Assembly (NCBI GenBank): GCA_036365515.1
Contig: CM070873.1
Coordinates: 78,034,029-78,098,028, forward strand
Length of the DNA stretch: 64,000 nucleotides
Source: Torymus aiolomorphi
Lineage: Eukaryota > Arthropoda > Insecta > Hymenoptera > Torymidae
Direction of reading: 5' to 3'
The notes below the pieces were generated by a model that was given only the letters and a program-made list of their open reading frames with translations, made no database searches and was not told the origin of the DNA. The position numbers and the translations under genes are program-made. Positions 51,076 through 64,000 of this stretch are shown here, in pieces; position 1 is the first letter of the stretch; every line of letters begins with the position of its first letter.

Positions 51076-51899
51076 CTGAAAATACAAAATTGAAAAATTT
51101 ATTAGTTAAATTTCATCTACGTATTGAAAAGCTTGTTTTTTTTTTATTAAAAACGGGTTTAGAAAAATATACATATCATTACACCTATTAATGAAAGCGA
51201 CTGTCTATTTTTCGAATTAGAGATAATTCAGAGCAAAGTAACAAAAGTTTTTACATACAGTATCTACGTAGGTCAGAGAGTACATGTGTATGACTTTTTT
51301 AACCTATTTAGCTTTCACGGAAATAGAACTTCAAACGACTTCCAAAGCTATTGCCATTGATTTCGTAAACTTTAAACATAAGAGCTATAACAGATTGCGT
51401 GCTTAAAACTCATCTTCTAAAATCCATATGGATGCATAAATATCAATTATTTTTGCAATGTTCATTTGTTTTAAAATAATGAATATTAAATTTTCATTTT
51501 CGAAGTATTTTAAACATATACATTGGGATAGTTAGGTTTTTTAACCATTATACTTTGTTAACTATAAAAATATATTAACTTTTTTTTTCGAAAAAACAAA
51601 AATTTTATTTTCGTTTCTACTCTACGACTATGCACCGCACTTGCTAAAGCCTATAAAAAAGAACAAGCAATGAAGTAATTAAAATAGACTACATAGTGCA
51701 CTAAGGGTGCGCTGAAATAGTGGTCAATTTATTCAGGCGGTAGTAGTTTGTGATTTAATAAATGTACGATAAATAACAAATTTATTCTTCGCTATTTAGT
51801 TTAGTTTTACATGAATAGTAATTCAGTTTTTCTCCAATGAAAACATTGCTTCTTGCAAGGAAAATTCAAGTACATACATATAAAAGATATCTAGTTGAT

Positions 51900-53640
51900 A
51901 CGAAGTGAGAATAAGACTATCCAGGTACCCTCTTAAAATGTTCCCGCACCTAAGCCTTCCCATCACTCCCTCACCTGCGTCACACGCGCACGTGCGACTC
52001 TCAATTAACATTTCCTGCGAGAAAAAAGAGCGAGACAAGCGGTCTAAGCACAAAGCACACGACTATAGCTCGCACTGGCCTAGAGCAAGGGGGGGGGGGG
52101 AGATGAGGCGAGATGAACCGTAAGCGCGCGCCTGCCCAGTAACGTTCTCCAATAATCCGCACACGTGGGCTGGCTCTCTCGGCTGTATGTGCGGACTCAC
52201 GGACGAGCCGACCTCCTGGCCTTGGGCGGTAAAAATACACCCGAGAGCGCGAGCTAGCCGCGATGGAATCTCCCTGAACTTTGACCCGATATTTCGACCC
52301 TCCTTAAATTCGCGCCTACTGCCCATTCGACGCCCCCTGGCCCTCGACAGACGGACTTATTCGGGTCGAGCCCACCCGTAGGCCCTCCGTTTACGGCTGA
52401 TAAAAACATTTGCGCGGCCTGGGAGCGCTCGTACAACAATTTACCGCCCGGCCGATGTTATTGGTAGACGTTATTCTGCGCCAGCAGCAAGTTTTGCGAA
52501 GGAGGACCTGTTTTCGACGCTGCGCGGCCAAAAATATTTATGCTTACGTTCCATGAGGCTGGAGAAAAAAGAGCCACCATCAGTTATGCTTTTCGAGAGA
52601 TTTATTTTATAAATATTTTTTCTTCACCATAAAAGAAACGTTTATTAATTATAGATGTTATTACTAATTATTTTCAAGGTAAAGGATATCATATAATAAT
52701 AGGCTTGTCTATTAAACGCTGCGTTCTTCGTTGTAAATTTACCAGAAACCCTCGCTACACACGCTTTCATACATAATAAAACGTAGAATAGGGTTGGGTC
52801 CTATTTGGTCATTTACCTGAGTGGTGGTAGATCCATTCCATAAACTAAAGGGTATGCTTTATATAACGCATAAATATTTACCCTAACACTCTTGTACGGT
52901 ATTTATTTATAGATATAGAATACTTATCGAACGTAAGACTTACTTCCCTGCGGGATAGTTACCGTTCACGATCATGCAGCACTTATTAGTACCGCTAACG
53001 CTTTTCAAAGCCTGCAACGGCTTTTATCGCTCGTCACCTATCGAGCCCGCACGCATCGTAATGTATAACAGCTTTTCGAGTAGGGCGCAACAGCACTCGA
53101 ATTGCCTTATCATCTGCACTGCCGCTCAGACAGTGAACAGACGCGGTGACGACAGCGACGGTAGATGCCCATCGAACGGCTCTCTCTCTTCCTCTCTCAC
53201 TAGTTCTCCAACACAGTCTCCCGCTCGCGCGACTCCTCATCGATCTTATCGCGCTATACCGCGTGGACGAAATTTCGAGGGCTTGTGCGCGCGCGCAAGC
53301 GACACGTCCAATGTGTCGTGCCGTGCAATAGAGACGTTTGCTGCCGCGAATTAGCCTCGCCCCTGAGTTGTGGTAATGGCTTTTGCTGTGGGCGCGTCGA
53401 GGGTCGAAATTGAAATGGATGGGCCGACGGCGCTGATTTAACGGAAGAGTCGTCGCCCCCGCCCCTCCGAAGCCATTACCGCACGACGCAGGTGAAACAA
53501 GCGCGAAGAAAGTTTGGTCTGTGAGCCAATCAAAGGGCTGTGAGCTTTTTATAGAGCTCTCTTTTGCGGTTCTAGGCGGAAAGAGTCTTGGACGTCTTTG
53601 GGAAAGTGGAACGGGGCTGCATTAATGTTTGAAATTATTC
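51900..53640 (-). promoter_or_regulatory. CpG-rich region upstream of the menorin-like gene, possible promoter
   Basis: A sharp CpG-rich block begins about 0.8 kb upstream of the first visible menorin exon. On the minus strand TATATAAAG (52865-52857) lies about 40 bases before a strong donor CAG|GTAAAT (exon end 52817). A second donor AAGTAAGT follows near 52950. The 52817 donor ends in the phase needed by the next exon, but the short open piece before it is not a signal peptide. A poly-G run lies at 52089-52100. Promoter status is inference. Confidence 0.35.
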
Positions 53641-56600
53641 GCTGGTGGAGACCGTGACACCCTGGCTGAGATAATATTTTCACGACGCGACTTGTTATAC
53701 TTTAGACGAGGGCGACTTTTTAAAACGCTATTTGCGTTATAATCCTTACTAAAATTCAATCATTCAGTATGATTCGCCACGGAAAAGCACATACTGAAGT
53801 GTCCTTAAGCGCGCTTCAAAGATTAAAATAGCTTTTATAATCTTGTCTTAAATAATAATCCGATTACCTTGTTTGTCAAGGGCGAAAATTTCCTGTTTAT
53901 ATACATGGAGATTTAAATTTTTCCCTTCAATGTCAGCAAATATTGTTGACGATGGATCTCGTGTAATTTAGTCCTTCTTTGAAGCCTCTCAACCGTTCTA
54001 ATTTTATGTAAGAACATAATCTATTTGTTTGCGGATTTTTAAATCAAGTTCATTAAAGTTTACGATGTTGAAAATATTTTCTCATTTTTACGCGACTGGT
54101 TATGTTTCAGAATATTTTAAAGAACATTGCTTGTCTCGGCCTAAAGTATTTTTACCCCAGACGCTTTCTCGATATACTTTCATACAATAAGGGTAACGCA
54201 GCACGATACAAGATTTTTTTATAGATTAATCGAGGGATGAAAAAACACAATTATTGTTATCAAAATTTATTTTTCATCATTAAATATGCAAAATGGGTAT
54301 TTCTTGTAAAGTTTAGAATGCTATGAAGAAATCAAGTCACGTTTGAAAATGAAAAATCTTTGGATGCAAATGAGCGTTATATACCGTTTCTTGTAAACAC
54401 ATTTTGATTCTGTATCAGTTAACTAGTTTGCATTATTAGAATCATTCTGCAAAGCCTTTTAAAATATCCTTTGAAAGATCGTAATAAATTCACACAATTT
54501 ATAATTAACTCACGGGAGCACCGCGAAAAAGTTATTAATTTGATACCCTTTTCCATTTCATTACAACTTCCCCTCGAGTTTTTTCCAAGATGCGTTCACG
54601 ATAAATTGAAATGAATCAATAACGTATTTACTTTCATAATTTCATTTGTACGCTCATGAAGTCTAGAATCGCAACTTCAATACGCGACAGTATGATGAAA
54701 AGAAAATTCTTTCTCACCGTCATCTCGCGTGATTCTAGACACACGTATACACACAATTAAACAGTAAGAACTACTCAACACCGCCGGCATCAGCAACCCC
54801 TATTGTTTTGACTTTTCACACGCATGTACTTCAGTCATTGATCGAGAATCGTTGCACGCGCCTCGGTTTCGACGTCGCAAGTGTGCCTCCCGTGCCGCAC
54901 TCGAGTGTACATCACGATTACAATGCTGACCGACGTCGGGAGATAGCCGGGCGCTATCGCGATTCTCTTCTCGCGCTGTACGTGCAGCGAAGCCCTTCCT
55001 CTTCGTGTAATGGTGCAACTATTATAAGCAACTTGGACCGCGAATTATGGCTTTTACAACCAATTGGAGTTGCTTTGTGTGCTGAAGTAAAAATTGATGA
55101 ACAAGAAATGTATTTTTCATTTCACAGTGAATGATGATAATTAAAGATTTTGGGCTTACTAATACTGGCTTTATTTATTTACATGTCTACGCGGCCATAT
55201 TTTAATTTATAGAGTCGATAAACCAATCATTAGAAAACATTTCAAGTGAGTTTTATACTTTTTAGAATAACGATCAAAATATTAGTGAGTTATATTATCA
55301 CTTCTTTTTTCAACTATTATTATGTAAATATGATAAAAAATTAGTAATAAGCGTTAATTTTTGCTCTATTATATATAGGTACTTTAAAAATGCGGTTTTT
55401 TCATTAGTTTAATAGAAATAAGAATGATTTTTTTGGTTCAGCCATTTTATTTGATAAGAAATTTAACAAGCATTACTACGATGATTGAACAGATTTAGGT
55501 TAGGAAGATCGAATATTTTCTTCGATTCATTCTTATTAATAGACTTGTGCACAAAATTTCATTCACTCAATATAAATAGTTCGAATGATTATACTGTAGG
55601 TTTGGTGTTTATACTTTCATTGAATGATTTGTATATGTTTACATACGTACGTGCTGATTTATTCAATGAGAAGTATAAACTGCGTCATGCGTCTTCCTCG
55701 AAACTAAACAGTTCTAGGTTAGAAAGATAGAGGCACTGAGTTAAGTATTACGTATTGGATATATACAGTAAATGCTATATGTAATCGAGTGTCGTTTTAA
55801 TTAATGTTATTGTGTGGGACATTCGCGATGATATTAAACTCAAGTGACACACTATTAAGAATAAGATGTTTTTTTTAAAACTATTTCATTGTTAAGAATG
55901 TGTAAGCTGATTATGATGACATTTTTTTAATAATTATAAAAATTTACAACAGTTACATATTTTCTATTTTAATTACGTTTATATGTTAACATAATATATT
56001 TAAATGTTAGTACTCTAGTGCTCATATAATTGAAATACAGGAAGAATGAAACTTACGTTTTTCACTTCTCTGATATTTAAAATGGTTACAATACTCAGAG
56101 ATGAACTGACAGATTATTTTTCTTGTCGGAAATTTGCCAGGGAGTTGATAACAATGAAGTGACCTCTGACACTTTTGGAAAATTACACAAACGAGCCCTC
56201 TTACATTCATACAAGATAGTGATTCACGAACGTGTTTTCTTGCGCGACAAAGACGAATAGCCCCAGAAGTTAAAGTAGGAAGATACGACATTTCGATTTA
56301 TTCTCTGGTGAGACGTGCACACTTTGAAAAACGCGATGCATTTGTTAATCAGAACGTTTGCTACGAAAGTTCTATCCGATGCGAGTATCGATTGGAGGCC
56401 TCGAGCAATATGACAAGAATGGCAAAAGCCGCATTTTTCTTTTGACAGGATCCCGCAATGATGTTCAGAAAAGCTTCACCTTTAGCGGAAAAAAATGCGG
56501 TCTACCACTCAAACCTTTCCAGAATATGATTCTCGACGTGAACGGAAGAGTAAAATCTCTTTATAATAACATCCATGCTGGAATCAAAATTTTTATTTTT

Positions 56601-59600
56601 TATTGACAGAAAAGTATTTTTCATCATCGAAGGAAAATCGTTGCATATTTATTTACCGATACGTAAAGATTTTCATAACATTTCCTCAGTATCTGTCCAG
56701 GCTACATAATTAGTTTTATCATTTTCTTCCTTCGAAGTTGGAGAGCGCGAAAAGCCCCTTTAGCCGAAAATCCAACCTCCGCTTTCAGAAATCAAGCGGC
56801 GTTCATTGTTGTAGCTTCAGCCCCTTCGAGCGGTCCGCGTGAGAATGCGAGCGCGCGCGAGAAGTCAAAGGACAAAGCGCCCCGGGCGCGACTGGAGTTT
56901 CGGCCTAGCCCCTTGCGCGCTCGTCACCCGCACCTATGTAACTTTACGCTGTGCGTCAGAACTAAAGCCTCCGGAGAGAGTAAGAGAGAGAAAAGGAGCG
57001 ATAGAAAGGGGCATGAAAGATAGAGAAACGACGAATTATCTTCCGACACACGTTTCGTCTCTCCCTCTAAAAATTCCTGCACACACGTCCGTAGCATCCG
57101 TATACACACAATGGCAGCGACCGAGAGCTATTTCCGCTCCACTGGTCAGGGACGGGCTAGGCTAGGTAACGTGTGCGCTCGCCCCCGTGGCTCTGTGCGG
57201 CTACCTGCGCGTGAGCCGTTGCAATGTATCATTGCACTCTGCCTCCTTTCTCAATGTCTCTATTTCTTGCGCGCCCTCGCTTTTGCGCGCGCCTTGCTTT
57301 TATTGCCCCGATTAATTGGTACGGCGAGGAGTCCCGATGGTAGAGATAGCCACTGGACGCTGAACAGCTTCGTGTTTGATTTTCATGAATATATATGTAT
57401 ATATGCACGCGCATTCGAGTACAAATAGAACTTTTTCAATTTTCAAAAGTTTAGGTTGATCAAAGTCTGTAGAAATATCGAAAGTCGATCAAAAATAATT
57501 GAATATTAGATGGACCGATTGAAAGTCTGTCACTAGATCCCGAATTTCCTTAAATTAAGAGCAGTCGTTGCTATTTACACTTCGGCGTCTCAAACTAAAC
57601 TGGAACGAATTTACGCGTAAGGAGACACTTTTAACACGATCCATCCATGGCTGAAATATACGGTATGTAATGGCGCACGATGAATTAGTCAAAGCGCCTC
57701 TCTCGGGCATCCCTCGTGGGGCTTGACTAGACAGCCGAGGGTCGCCGGCCCGATGGGAAACACCAACGTTGGCAAAGCCACGGCCGGGATGCATCGACAC
57801 CACGAGAGTGAGTCGCTGAACGTTCGAGTGGCCTGTCTTTATGCGCTCGCGAGGCTGAAAAATAATTCGTTCCAGTGTGCCCGTTTTTCCTCCGTACGTT
57901 TCAAAGGAGAGGCTAAATGGGCGAGAACGAGGTGGCAGATACTGAAGTGTCACTCGTTCGACTATTGATCTTATATAGTCATCTTGGCCAATGTGCCATT
58001 CCGCCCTGTGAACAATAAGTGGCTTGTGTTGATTAAAAAATTATTTCTCAATAATTTTCCTTTTCATTCGTCTAGAAATTGTTGTGTATCTTACGTGGTT
58101 TATTTGTATCACTTCAAACAAGTCGAGTATGATTCAGTGTGTTTTTATTGCAAAGGAATTTTGCTATTTTTATACTTACTGCATGAACTAATAGTAATTT
58201 CCTTGTCGTTGTATAAAATGCTTCTGTTATGATATTACAAAGTTCTTACTTTTCTCTTTGTAATAAAGTTATTCGAGGTTACTTTTAAACTTCAGATCAT
58301 TGTAGTAAATGCAAAAGTGTATATACTGCCAAGTTTGATACTTTTATTTCTTATTCAGTTGTATGGAGTGTTACAGCTGGATCAAACTCGACTACGAGTG
58401 TCGTTATATCCACTTCACAGTTGGCGGCTTTCTCTCGCAAATACTATTTATTCAAATGCATACTTGAATTGAAAAGTAGTCACTTGAAATGAGGAGGATT
58501 GTACTCTTCGGCCTTTTAACAATGAAATCCTCTTTTCAGTTGGCATCCAAAGAGACAGTGTAATTACGGATGAAAAATAAGACAGTGATCACCTTCTCTT
58601 TCTCCGTATTTGTTAATAAATAATTGTTTCAAACAATTTAGATCGAAACCATGTGAATATATATCAGATAAAGTGCACAAATGGAAATAGTTCCTAAAAT
58701 TAATAATACTTTGCGTCATTTGCACAACAATGTTATTTACAATTTAAATAGAGTGCCATTTGTAAACATCATAACCGAAAAGAAGCACTGATAGCCACAC
58801 ACAGCCTCCGTTTCATTCATAAGCATGTGAACTGCTCAAAAATTCAAATACCAAAACAAAGCCGTGTATATAAGGGATTGAAATTCCATCCGCCGATAAC
58901 TCAATCTCTTCCCGTAACCTCGCCGTCTTCCGTTTGACGTTCTGCGAATTCCGTTGCGCTCGTTGAGACTTTAATTCCACGCGCGAAAGGTCAATGGAGA
59001 AAGAGTGGAGAGGAAGAGACAAGCGAATAAGGTATAATCCACGAAGAGCTAGAGAGAGAGAAATTTAAAATTAGCGGACTATGCGGCAAGTCACGCACGA
59101 TAAGTCAAAAGAGAGTCGCGACGAGTCAACAACTTGGGAGAAGTTAGGTCGGATGAGTTGGCCGGGAGAAAGAGAGAGAAGCCTTAATTGACGAGCACAA
59201 TCGATCGGCTGTATTCCAGCACATATGCGAGCTCGCTTGCGAATTTCCCAGTCTTCTTTCTTTCTGCCTCTCTCTTGTTTGCCTCCATGTCTTGGGTTAC
59301 CCAACGCGCTATCCCAGTTTTCACTCAATACACACGCCTACGCCTACATCGCGCACGCCAGCACGTATACACCCGGGAAATCGCGAGAACGCGAGCTACT
59401 CGATTTCACTCGGCGTTTTTTTTCGGTCGCACTGTAGCTGGTATATGTAGGAGCTACTCGCGCGTGACCGTCTCGCTATTGCACTACGTGCAGACTGCCG
59501 GATATATTTTACGATGAATGATTATTTTCCTCGGTCCTTCGATAGGTCGGCACGTATTTATTCGACGTGATTAGCTATCGATTCTTTTGCTTCAGCACTC

Positions 59601-59948
59601 GCTCTGTAATGGCTATTTAAGTATAGTCAAGATTTTTAATTTCGAACCAGAGATGATTTCTGCAGGGTTCCGTTATTTATCACCTATACAGTCATGTGAT
59701 TGACATTATTATTAAGTGGTACTGAACAAACTTGGTCATATTGTAGTTGGAAGATATAATCTTTGCTGAATAATACATTTTTTCAAATAATGTTCCGATT
59801 TGTTTATTAATATTCAGCGTGTTGATTCATTTTATGATTGAAAACTGCATTTGATTATATTTTTCATCTAAAAGGTATATTTTTTCTAGATATTTTCTAG
59901 TATAAAAACAACATTGATATTTCCAAAGAAAAATAAAGAAGGTGAATT
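53641..59948. other. Non-coding; CpG-rich patches at 54.7-55.05, 56.7-57.95 and 58.8-59.54 kb
   Basis: These lie upstream of the menorin-like gene. Frames up to 132 codons on either strand carry no motif. A minus-strand donor AAC|GTAAGT near 56058 follows an 80-codon frame and is in phase with the menorin exon, but that frame has no signal peptide. Confidence 0.4.
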
Positions 59949-60202
59949 CCCTAGTATAAATGTTAACCGGATGCTAGCTATTTTTCAGTTAACTTTATGG
60001 CTAAAAACGAACATTGCTTATATTTCATAATTATGTACCAATCCGAAATAAATTATGGCATTTACACTTTATAAAATATGTATTTTAAGTAATAGTAGAA
60101 CTTTTAGATGAATTATATTATTTTTTAATTATGATTTTCACTAAAAATGCTTTCATTTAATTAACACGTTAGCTATAAAATGTGATTAATTTTCTACCAG
60201 GG
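59949..60202. mobile_element. 254-bp MITE, copy with both ends preserved
   Basis: It begins CCCTAGTATAAA and ends in the inverse of CCCTGGTAGAAA, giving 12-base terminal inverted repeats. It is AT-rich and non-coding. A second, inverted copy lies at 23624-23870. No clear target duplication was seen. Confidence 0.65.
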
Positions 60203-60628
60203 ATGTAAATATTTTTTTTTTCCAAAAATATGGAATACTATATTAAAATCGATTTCATGCCGTTATTGAATGCATTTAAGAAAGATTTTACTTAATAAAC
60301 TAAATGAAACCTTCTTTCTTTTACATGGAATAAAACGTAGGAAGTTGTATTTTGAAATGTGCGCGAAAAAGTAAAACTAGACCAGTAATAAAAAGAAATG
60401 TTACATCGCGTGTTCTGCTTTTACTAATAACAGATGATTGAACTCGCTCTCGTTCGGAAGTAATTGACGGAATATTCAAATTTTTGCACGAAGGAAAAAG
60501 ATAACTTATAAGCAACGTCGTAAAGACGAAAAAAGCGCTTAGATAAATGTGGATTGATGGCAGTTGTGACGGACGAGCCGAGACGTCCGTCCGGCTACTC
60601 CAATATCTGACCCCGCGCAGCATCTTAC

Positions 60629-60696
60629 CGGTCGCTTCCATCACGGAAAGTGCAAGCTTGCAGCCTGCATCTCCGCCGGATGCGAACTCGGCATTG
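60629..60696 (-). other. Possible 68-base exon, unassigned
   Basis: On the minus strand GTGCAG|C precedes, and GACCG|GTAAGA follows, an open 68-base piece encoding NAEFASGGDAGCKLALSVME plus AT. The exit phase would fit the menorin-like exon at 51075, 9.5 kb away. The acceptor has a poor pyrimidine tract, and the peptide is neither a signal peptide nor recognised. Confidence 0.2.
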
Positions 60697-62080
60697 CTGC
60701 ACGATTATCGATCAAATACTTTGTCAGAACAACCTGTGCTTATAACTGGACAAATCAACTTTGCTGATACCATTACGAAATTAGCGTTTTGTACAGGTGC
60801 AACATAATTTTAAAGATTTTTTGATTTTCAAATTTGCAGATTATAGTTTAATTTCCAAAATAAATGAAGATTTATATTGAAATTTTTATTTGACAAAATA
60901 GTTTATCTTTGTATTAAAAAATCATCATCATAAATACAAAAAGCCTTTCTTTTTACAGTAAAGGCTAACCTAATTTAATCGTCTGCTGCACCGGCTTTGA
61001 GCAGTCAACAAGCCAATAAACCTTCTAACTTGAAAATTCTATTTCGTCAGCACTTTTGCACAAAAATTACTACCTATAAATTTCGTTAAAATTTCACCTT
61101 TGCCCCGGTAGAAGTAATTGTGTGAAGCTACGCAGAAAAATTAAGTTATCAACGAGAATTTTTGTCGAGCCTAAGTACCAGCTGCCAGATTTATACGACT
61201 AGCCGCAGAATAATTTTTTTTACAGAATTGACGGAATTACGCATTCCTGTCAAACAATAAAGCTATAGATCTTTTGTTGACGTAAAATGAAAACTTACTA
61301 AACATCTACCGAGGTCAGCCGACATCATATGTTTAGTAAAATAACCTCATTAGTTCAAATATTAAATTCAATTACGTCGAAGATTAAATTCTTTGGTTTG
61401 AGTAATTTTAAGAGGAAAATTTTTTATGAAGTCTTGTAAAGCAACCACGCGAACCGTGGTGATAAATTTCAAATTAAGTTGCTAAGCTAACAAAAGTTGT
61501 TCGAAATAGGTCAATTTTAGCTTCAGCGAAGAACTTATATATTTTCTGCGAATCTAAAGATTATGATGTAACAAGCGTTTACGTAGTATTTGAATATCTC
61601 GGAAATTCCAAGAAAATCCAAATATCTTACCTAAGTTTCCAAGCTTAGTTTTCACTAAAAAATATAGTATTATTTATGTTTATCCTCATATTGATTAATT
61701 TTAGATACATTTGGTTTATTTTCATCTCGATTCTCATATTCCCGAGTACCCACACGACTTTAAAGTAATTGGTAATTGAATTAAAAGCTTCCGCAGAGCA
61801 CGGCGTAAAAAGCTTGAAAAAAGAGGTATAAATCGATATTTTCCCATGCGGAAGGAGAAAAAAAAGCTGCGAGCAATTCCAATCGTCCAGCCTGCCCCCG
61901 AGTCCTGGCTACCGTTAAACCCAAAAAGTACGGTTTCAGCGCTAACGCTGTGATCCCACCCATGAAATTTCGCCCCGGCGAGAGTAACCATATAGCAGGG
62001 GCGCGATGTGCGCGCTATGCGGGAAGACTCGCGCGTGCAGCAATCCGGCAGCAAGGCTGTTGTGCACCGTGGCCCCGCAT

Positions 62081-62105
62081 GCAGCAGCAGCAGCAGCATC
62101 AGCAG
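62081..62105. repeat. CAG trinucleotide repeat
   Basis: Eight CAG-type units with one CAT interruption, in a CpG-rich patch. A Gln-run frame crosses it but has no recognisable protein around it. Confidence 0.85.
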
Positions 62106-62382
62106 GGCGCGGGGTTCGCGCGTTTAGCAACGCTTGCGTGCGCACGTGCTGCATCGACGTGCATGCCGCGGGCGACGGGAGCGAGAAAGCCGCGCAGAGT
62201 GATATCGCATTCGCTATTTCTATATTCTATTTATATTGACGGGCTACAAGGTAGCGACCGTGCGAGAAAGAGCGCGCGCGCGCACATTACCATCGCCGTC
62301 GCGACCATAGATACGCGCGAGGGAGGGAAAGGGAGCTGCTTTTCAGGGTTATCCGTCTAGTGTGCAGTGCGCCAGAGTATAC

Positions 62383-62436
<54 letters not shown>
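62383..62436. repeat. GA microsatellite
   Basis: About 27 GA units with one interruption (GACAGA). The Arg-Glu and Leu-Ser repeat frames across it are artefacts. Confidence 0.9.
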
Positions 62437-62439
<3 letters not shown>

Positions 62440-64000
62440 ATCGATCCGCGCGGCATCGATTGTCCGCGCTCTGAGGCTGCGTTGCATCCCCCCCACCCCC
62501 TTGCGCACTTAAAACTTCGCTTTTTTCGTATAGAGCGCTTTTTCTCCCTCGTCGCGTGTTTTTGCGTCACGCGACTCCGAGGCCGGGGAAACGCGAGGAA
62601 AGACGTGCGATTTTTGAATGGCACGTGCGCGCGAGCGCGAGGTGCGGTTAGGTGGATATGCGGCGCGGCGGGCATTGATCGCGGCGAGCTTCAACGTGGG
62701 CGGGATTTTCAAGCGCGGAGACATCCCTTAATTATTAACTCGTCGAGATAATGCAATCGGAATTTCATTATTCCTTGAATTATTCCAGCGCGCTTGTTAA
62801 CGGTTTTTTACCTTACCTCTTATAAGCATTCGCGTTTTATCAGTTGTATTGCGTTCTTTTTAAAAAATTACAACTGATAAGTTTAACAGACACTGTGTTC
62901 TGGAATTTGTTTGCAGAATGTACAATGAATATTTAGGCAATGATTCATCTCAAATATTTGATAAATCCGCATTATAAAAGCGTCTTTAAATTGTACACGA
63001 AAATAAAATTTTATCATGATTTCGAAATATTATTGAAGTAACGACTACTCCTTGCTTAAGGTAAAATGACTAATCAAGGAAAATTCCGCGAGAGACATTG
63101 AAAGCTCGCGTTTGCAAATATAGCGCAAACTCCAATGCCAGAAGAAGCTCTTTAATCTCTCAGTGATTAACTCTTACCGTTATCGTGTGGCAAACATTGC
63201 GGTAATTACGTCGATGATCATGAGCCATTACACGATTCGCTTTCTCTCTCTGTCTCTCTCTACTTTATTAGCCATATAGTAGGCAAACGGTATATCGTAC
63301 ACGTTAATGAAAGCTTTTTCGCGCGCACACGCGATACACTCGTATCAGTCCCAATGGGCGATCTACGTAGTTTGTGCGAAGCCACGCCTATATCGCTGAA
63401 ACATATAGCCCTCCGCGCTCGCTCTGCGGACTATCGAGGTGCTGGCGCGGGCGTGCGAATATTTGTTTAGACTCGCCGACACGTACGTATAATGCCTCTC
63501 AGCGCTTGCTAGTAGGCCAAACTTATTTTTACAGCCTACTCTCGCCCCCCCTACAACCTCGAGTTTTCTTTTCGCTCGCGCCTAGCCTAAATAACATTTT
63601 TTTTTTGCCTATTCGGATTAATAGCGTTTCGAGTGAATTTACGCGATTTTATCAAGTAATTAGTGAAATAGTTGTATTATTTTAAATTTGATAAGAATAA
63701 ATCTTTTTTTAAAAACTTTAGTTGAGTGAATCATAAAGTTAATCGATATTAATGGTACCCAGGGACCACTATTAAAATTTTTCCCTATAAATCATTGTAA
63801 TTTTAGTTCAACTTTTTAGTTTAATTTTTTGTATCTCATATTTAACGTAATGAAATCATTAACTTGAATTAAAACTCTTGTGATTCATGGATAAGTGACG
63901 AGGATACTCGGAGCTGCTAGTGAAGTACTTGTCATATACATGCCACTATAAGTATCGGTACGTGCATATCCAATGCGGTATTAAATTAATACGGAATGAT

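Larger units (their letters stand above)
60203..64000. other. Non-coding; CpG-rich patches at 60.4-60.7, 61.75-62.74 and 63.2-63.6 kb
   Basis: The 61.75-62.74 kb patch is strongly CpG-rich, with CAG and GA repeats and overlapping frames on both strands. No protein recognised. AT-rich elsewhere. Confidence 0.4.

Noticed and set aside
1..64000. CRISPR array, integron or bacterial-type operon
   Set aside because: Tandem repeats present are head-to-tail satellites without unique spacers, and the coding genes are spliced.

Overview
The window looks like nuclear DNA of an insect, most likely a hymenopteran and possibly a chalcid wasp; that placement is inference. What points to it: spliceosomal genes with long introns, an AT-rich background broken by many CpG-rich patches with no CpG depletion, 5S-derived and tRNA-like SINE sequence, short foldback transposons, and a transposon protein of a family I know from many arthropods. 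There are no bacterial-style operons and no CRISPR array.

Only two cellular genes can be supported, both on the minus strand. (1) At 24538-25794 lies a 419-codon first coding exon of a secreted, very charged, low-complexity protein. It has a clear signal peptide and an in-frame stop just upstream of the ATG, and ends in a good donor. Its later exons were not found, so 1-24537 is probably its intron and/or intergenic DNA. (2) At 43266-51075 lies a four-exon gene for a menorin/FAM151 (DUF2181) family protein. All three junctions keep frame and give 297 residues from the first visible ATG. Seven N-glycosylation sequons and a hydrophobic C-terminal tail suggest a secreted, membrane-anchored protein whose signal-peptide exon lies upstream and was not identified with confidence.

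Layout: 1-24 kb is non-coding, with alternating AT-rich DNA and CpG-rich patches, a TA-flanked foldback element (14.7-15.2 kb), a 5S-derived SINE (17.9-18.2 kb) and a MITE copy (23.6 kb). 24.5-26.7 kb holds the secreted-protein exon and its GC-rich 5' flank. 26.7-42.9 kb is non-coding and repeat-rich: an inverted pair of a dispersed repeat (28.9 and 33.7 kb), a CA tract and minisatellite (36 kb), a ~307-bp satellite next to a 33-bp minisatellite (37.5-38.7 kb), and a palindromic element inserted at TTAA inside a tRNA-like sequence (39.7-40.1 kb). 43.3-51.1 kb is the menorin gene, whose first visible intron carries a 1.35-kb long-TIR transposon remnant. 51.1-64 kb has no recognised gene, but holds several CpG-rich patches that could be promoters, and a second MITE copy (59.9 kb).

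Most open frames in the CpG-rich patches overlap on both strands, resemble no known protein and are not annotated. The two genes show no evident functional link beyond both probably encoding secretory-pathway products.
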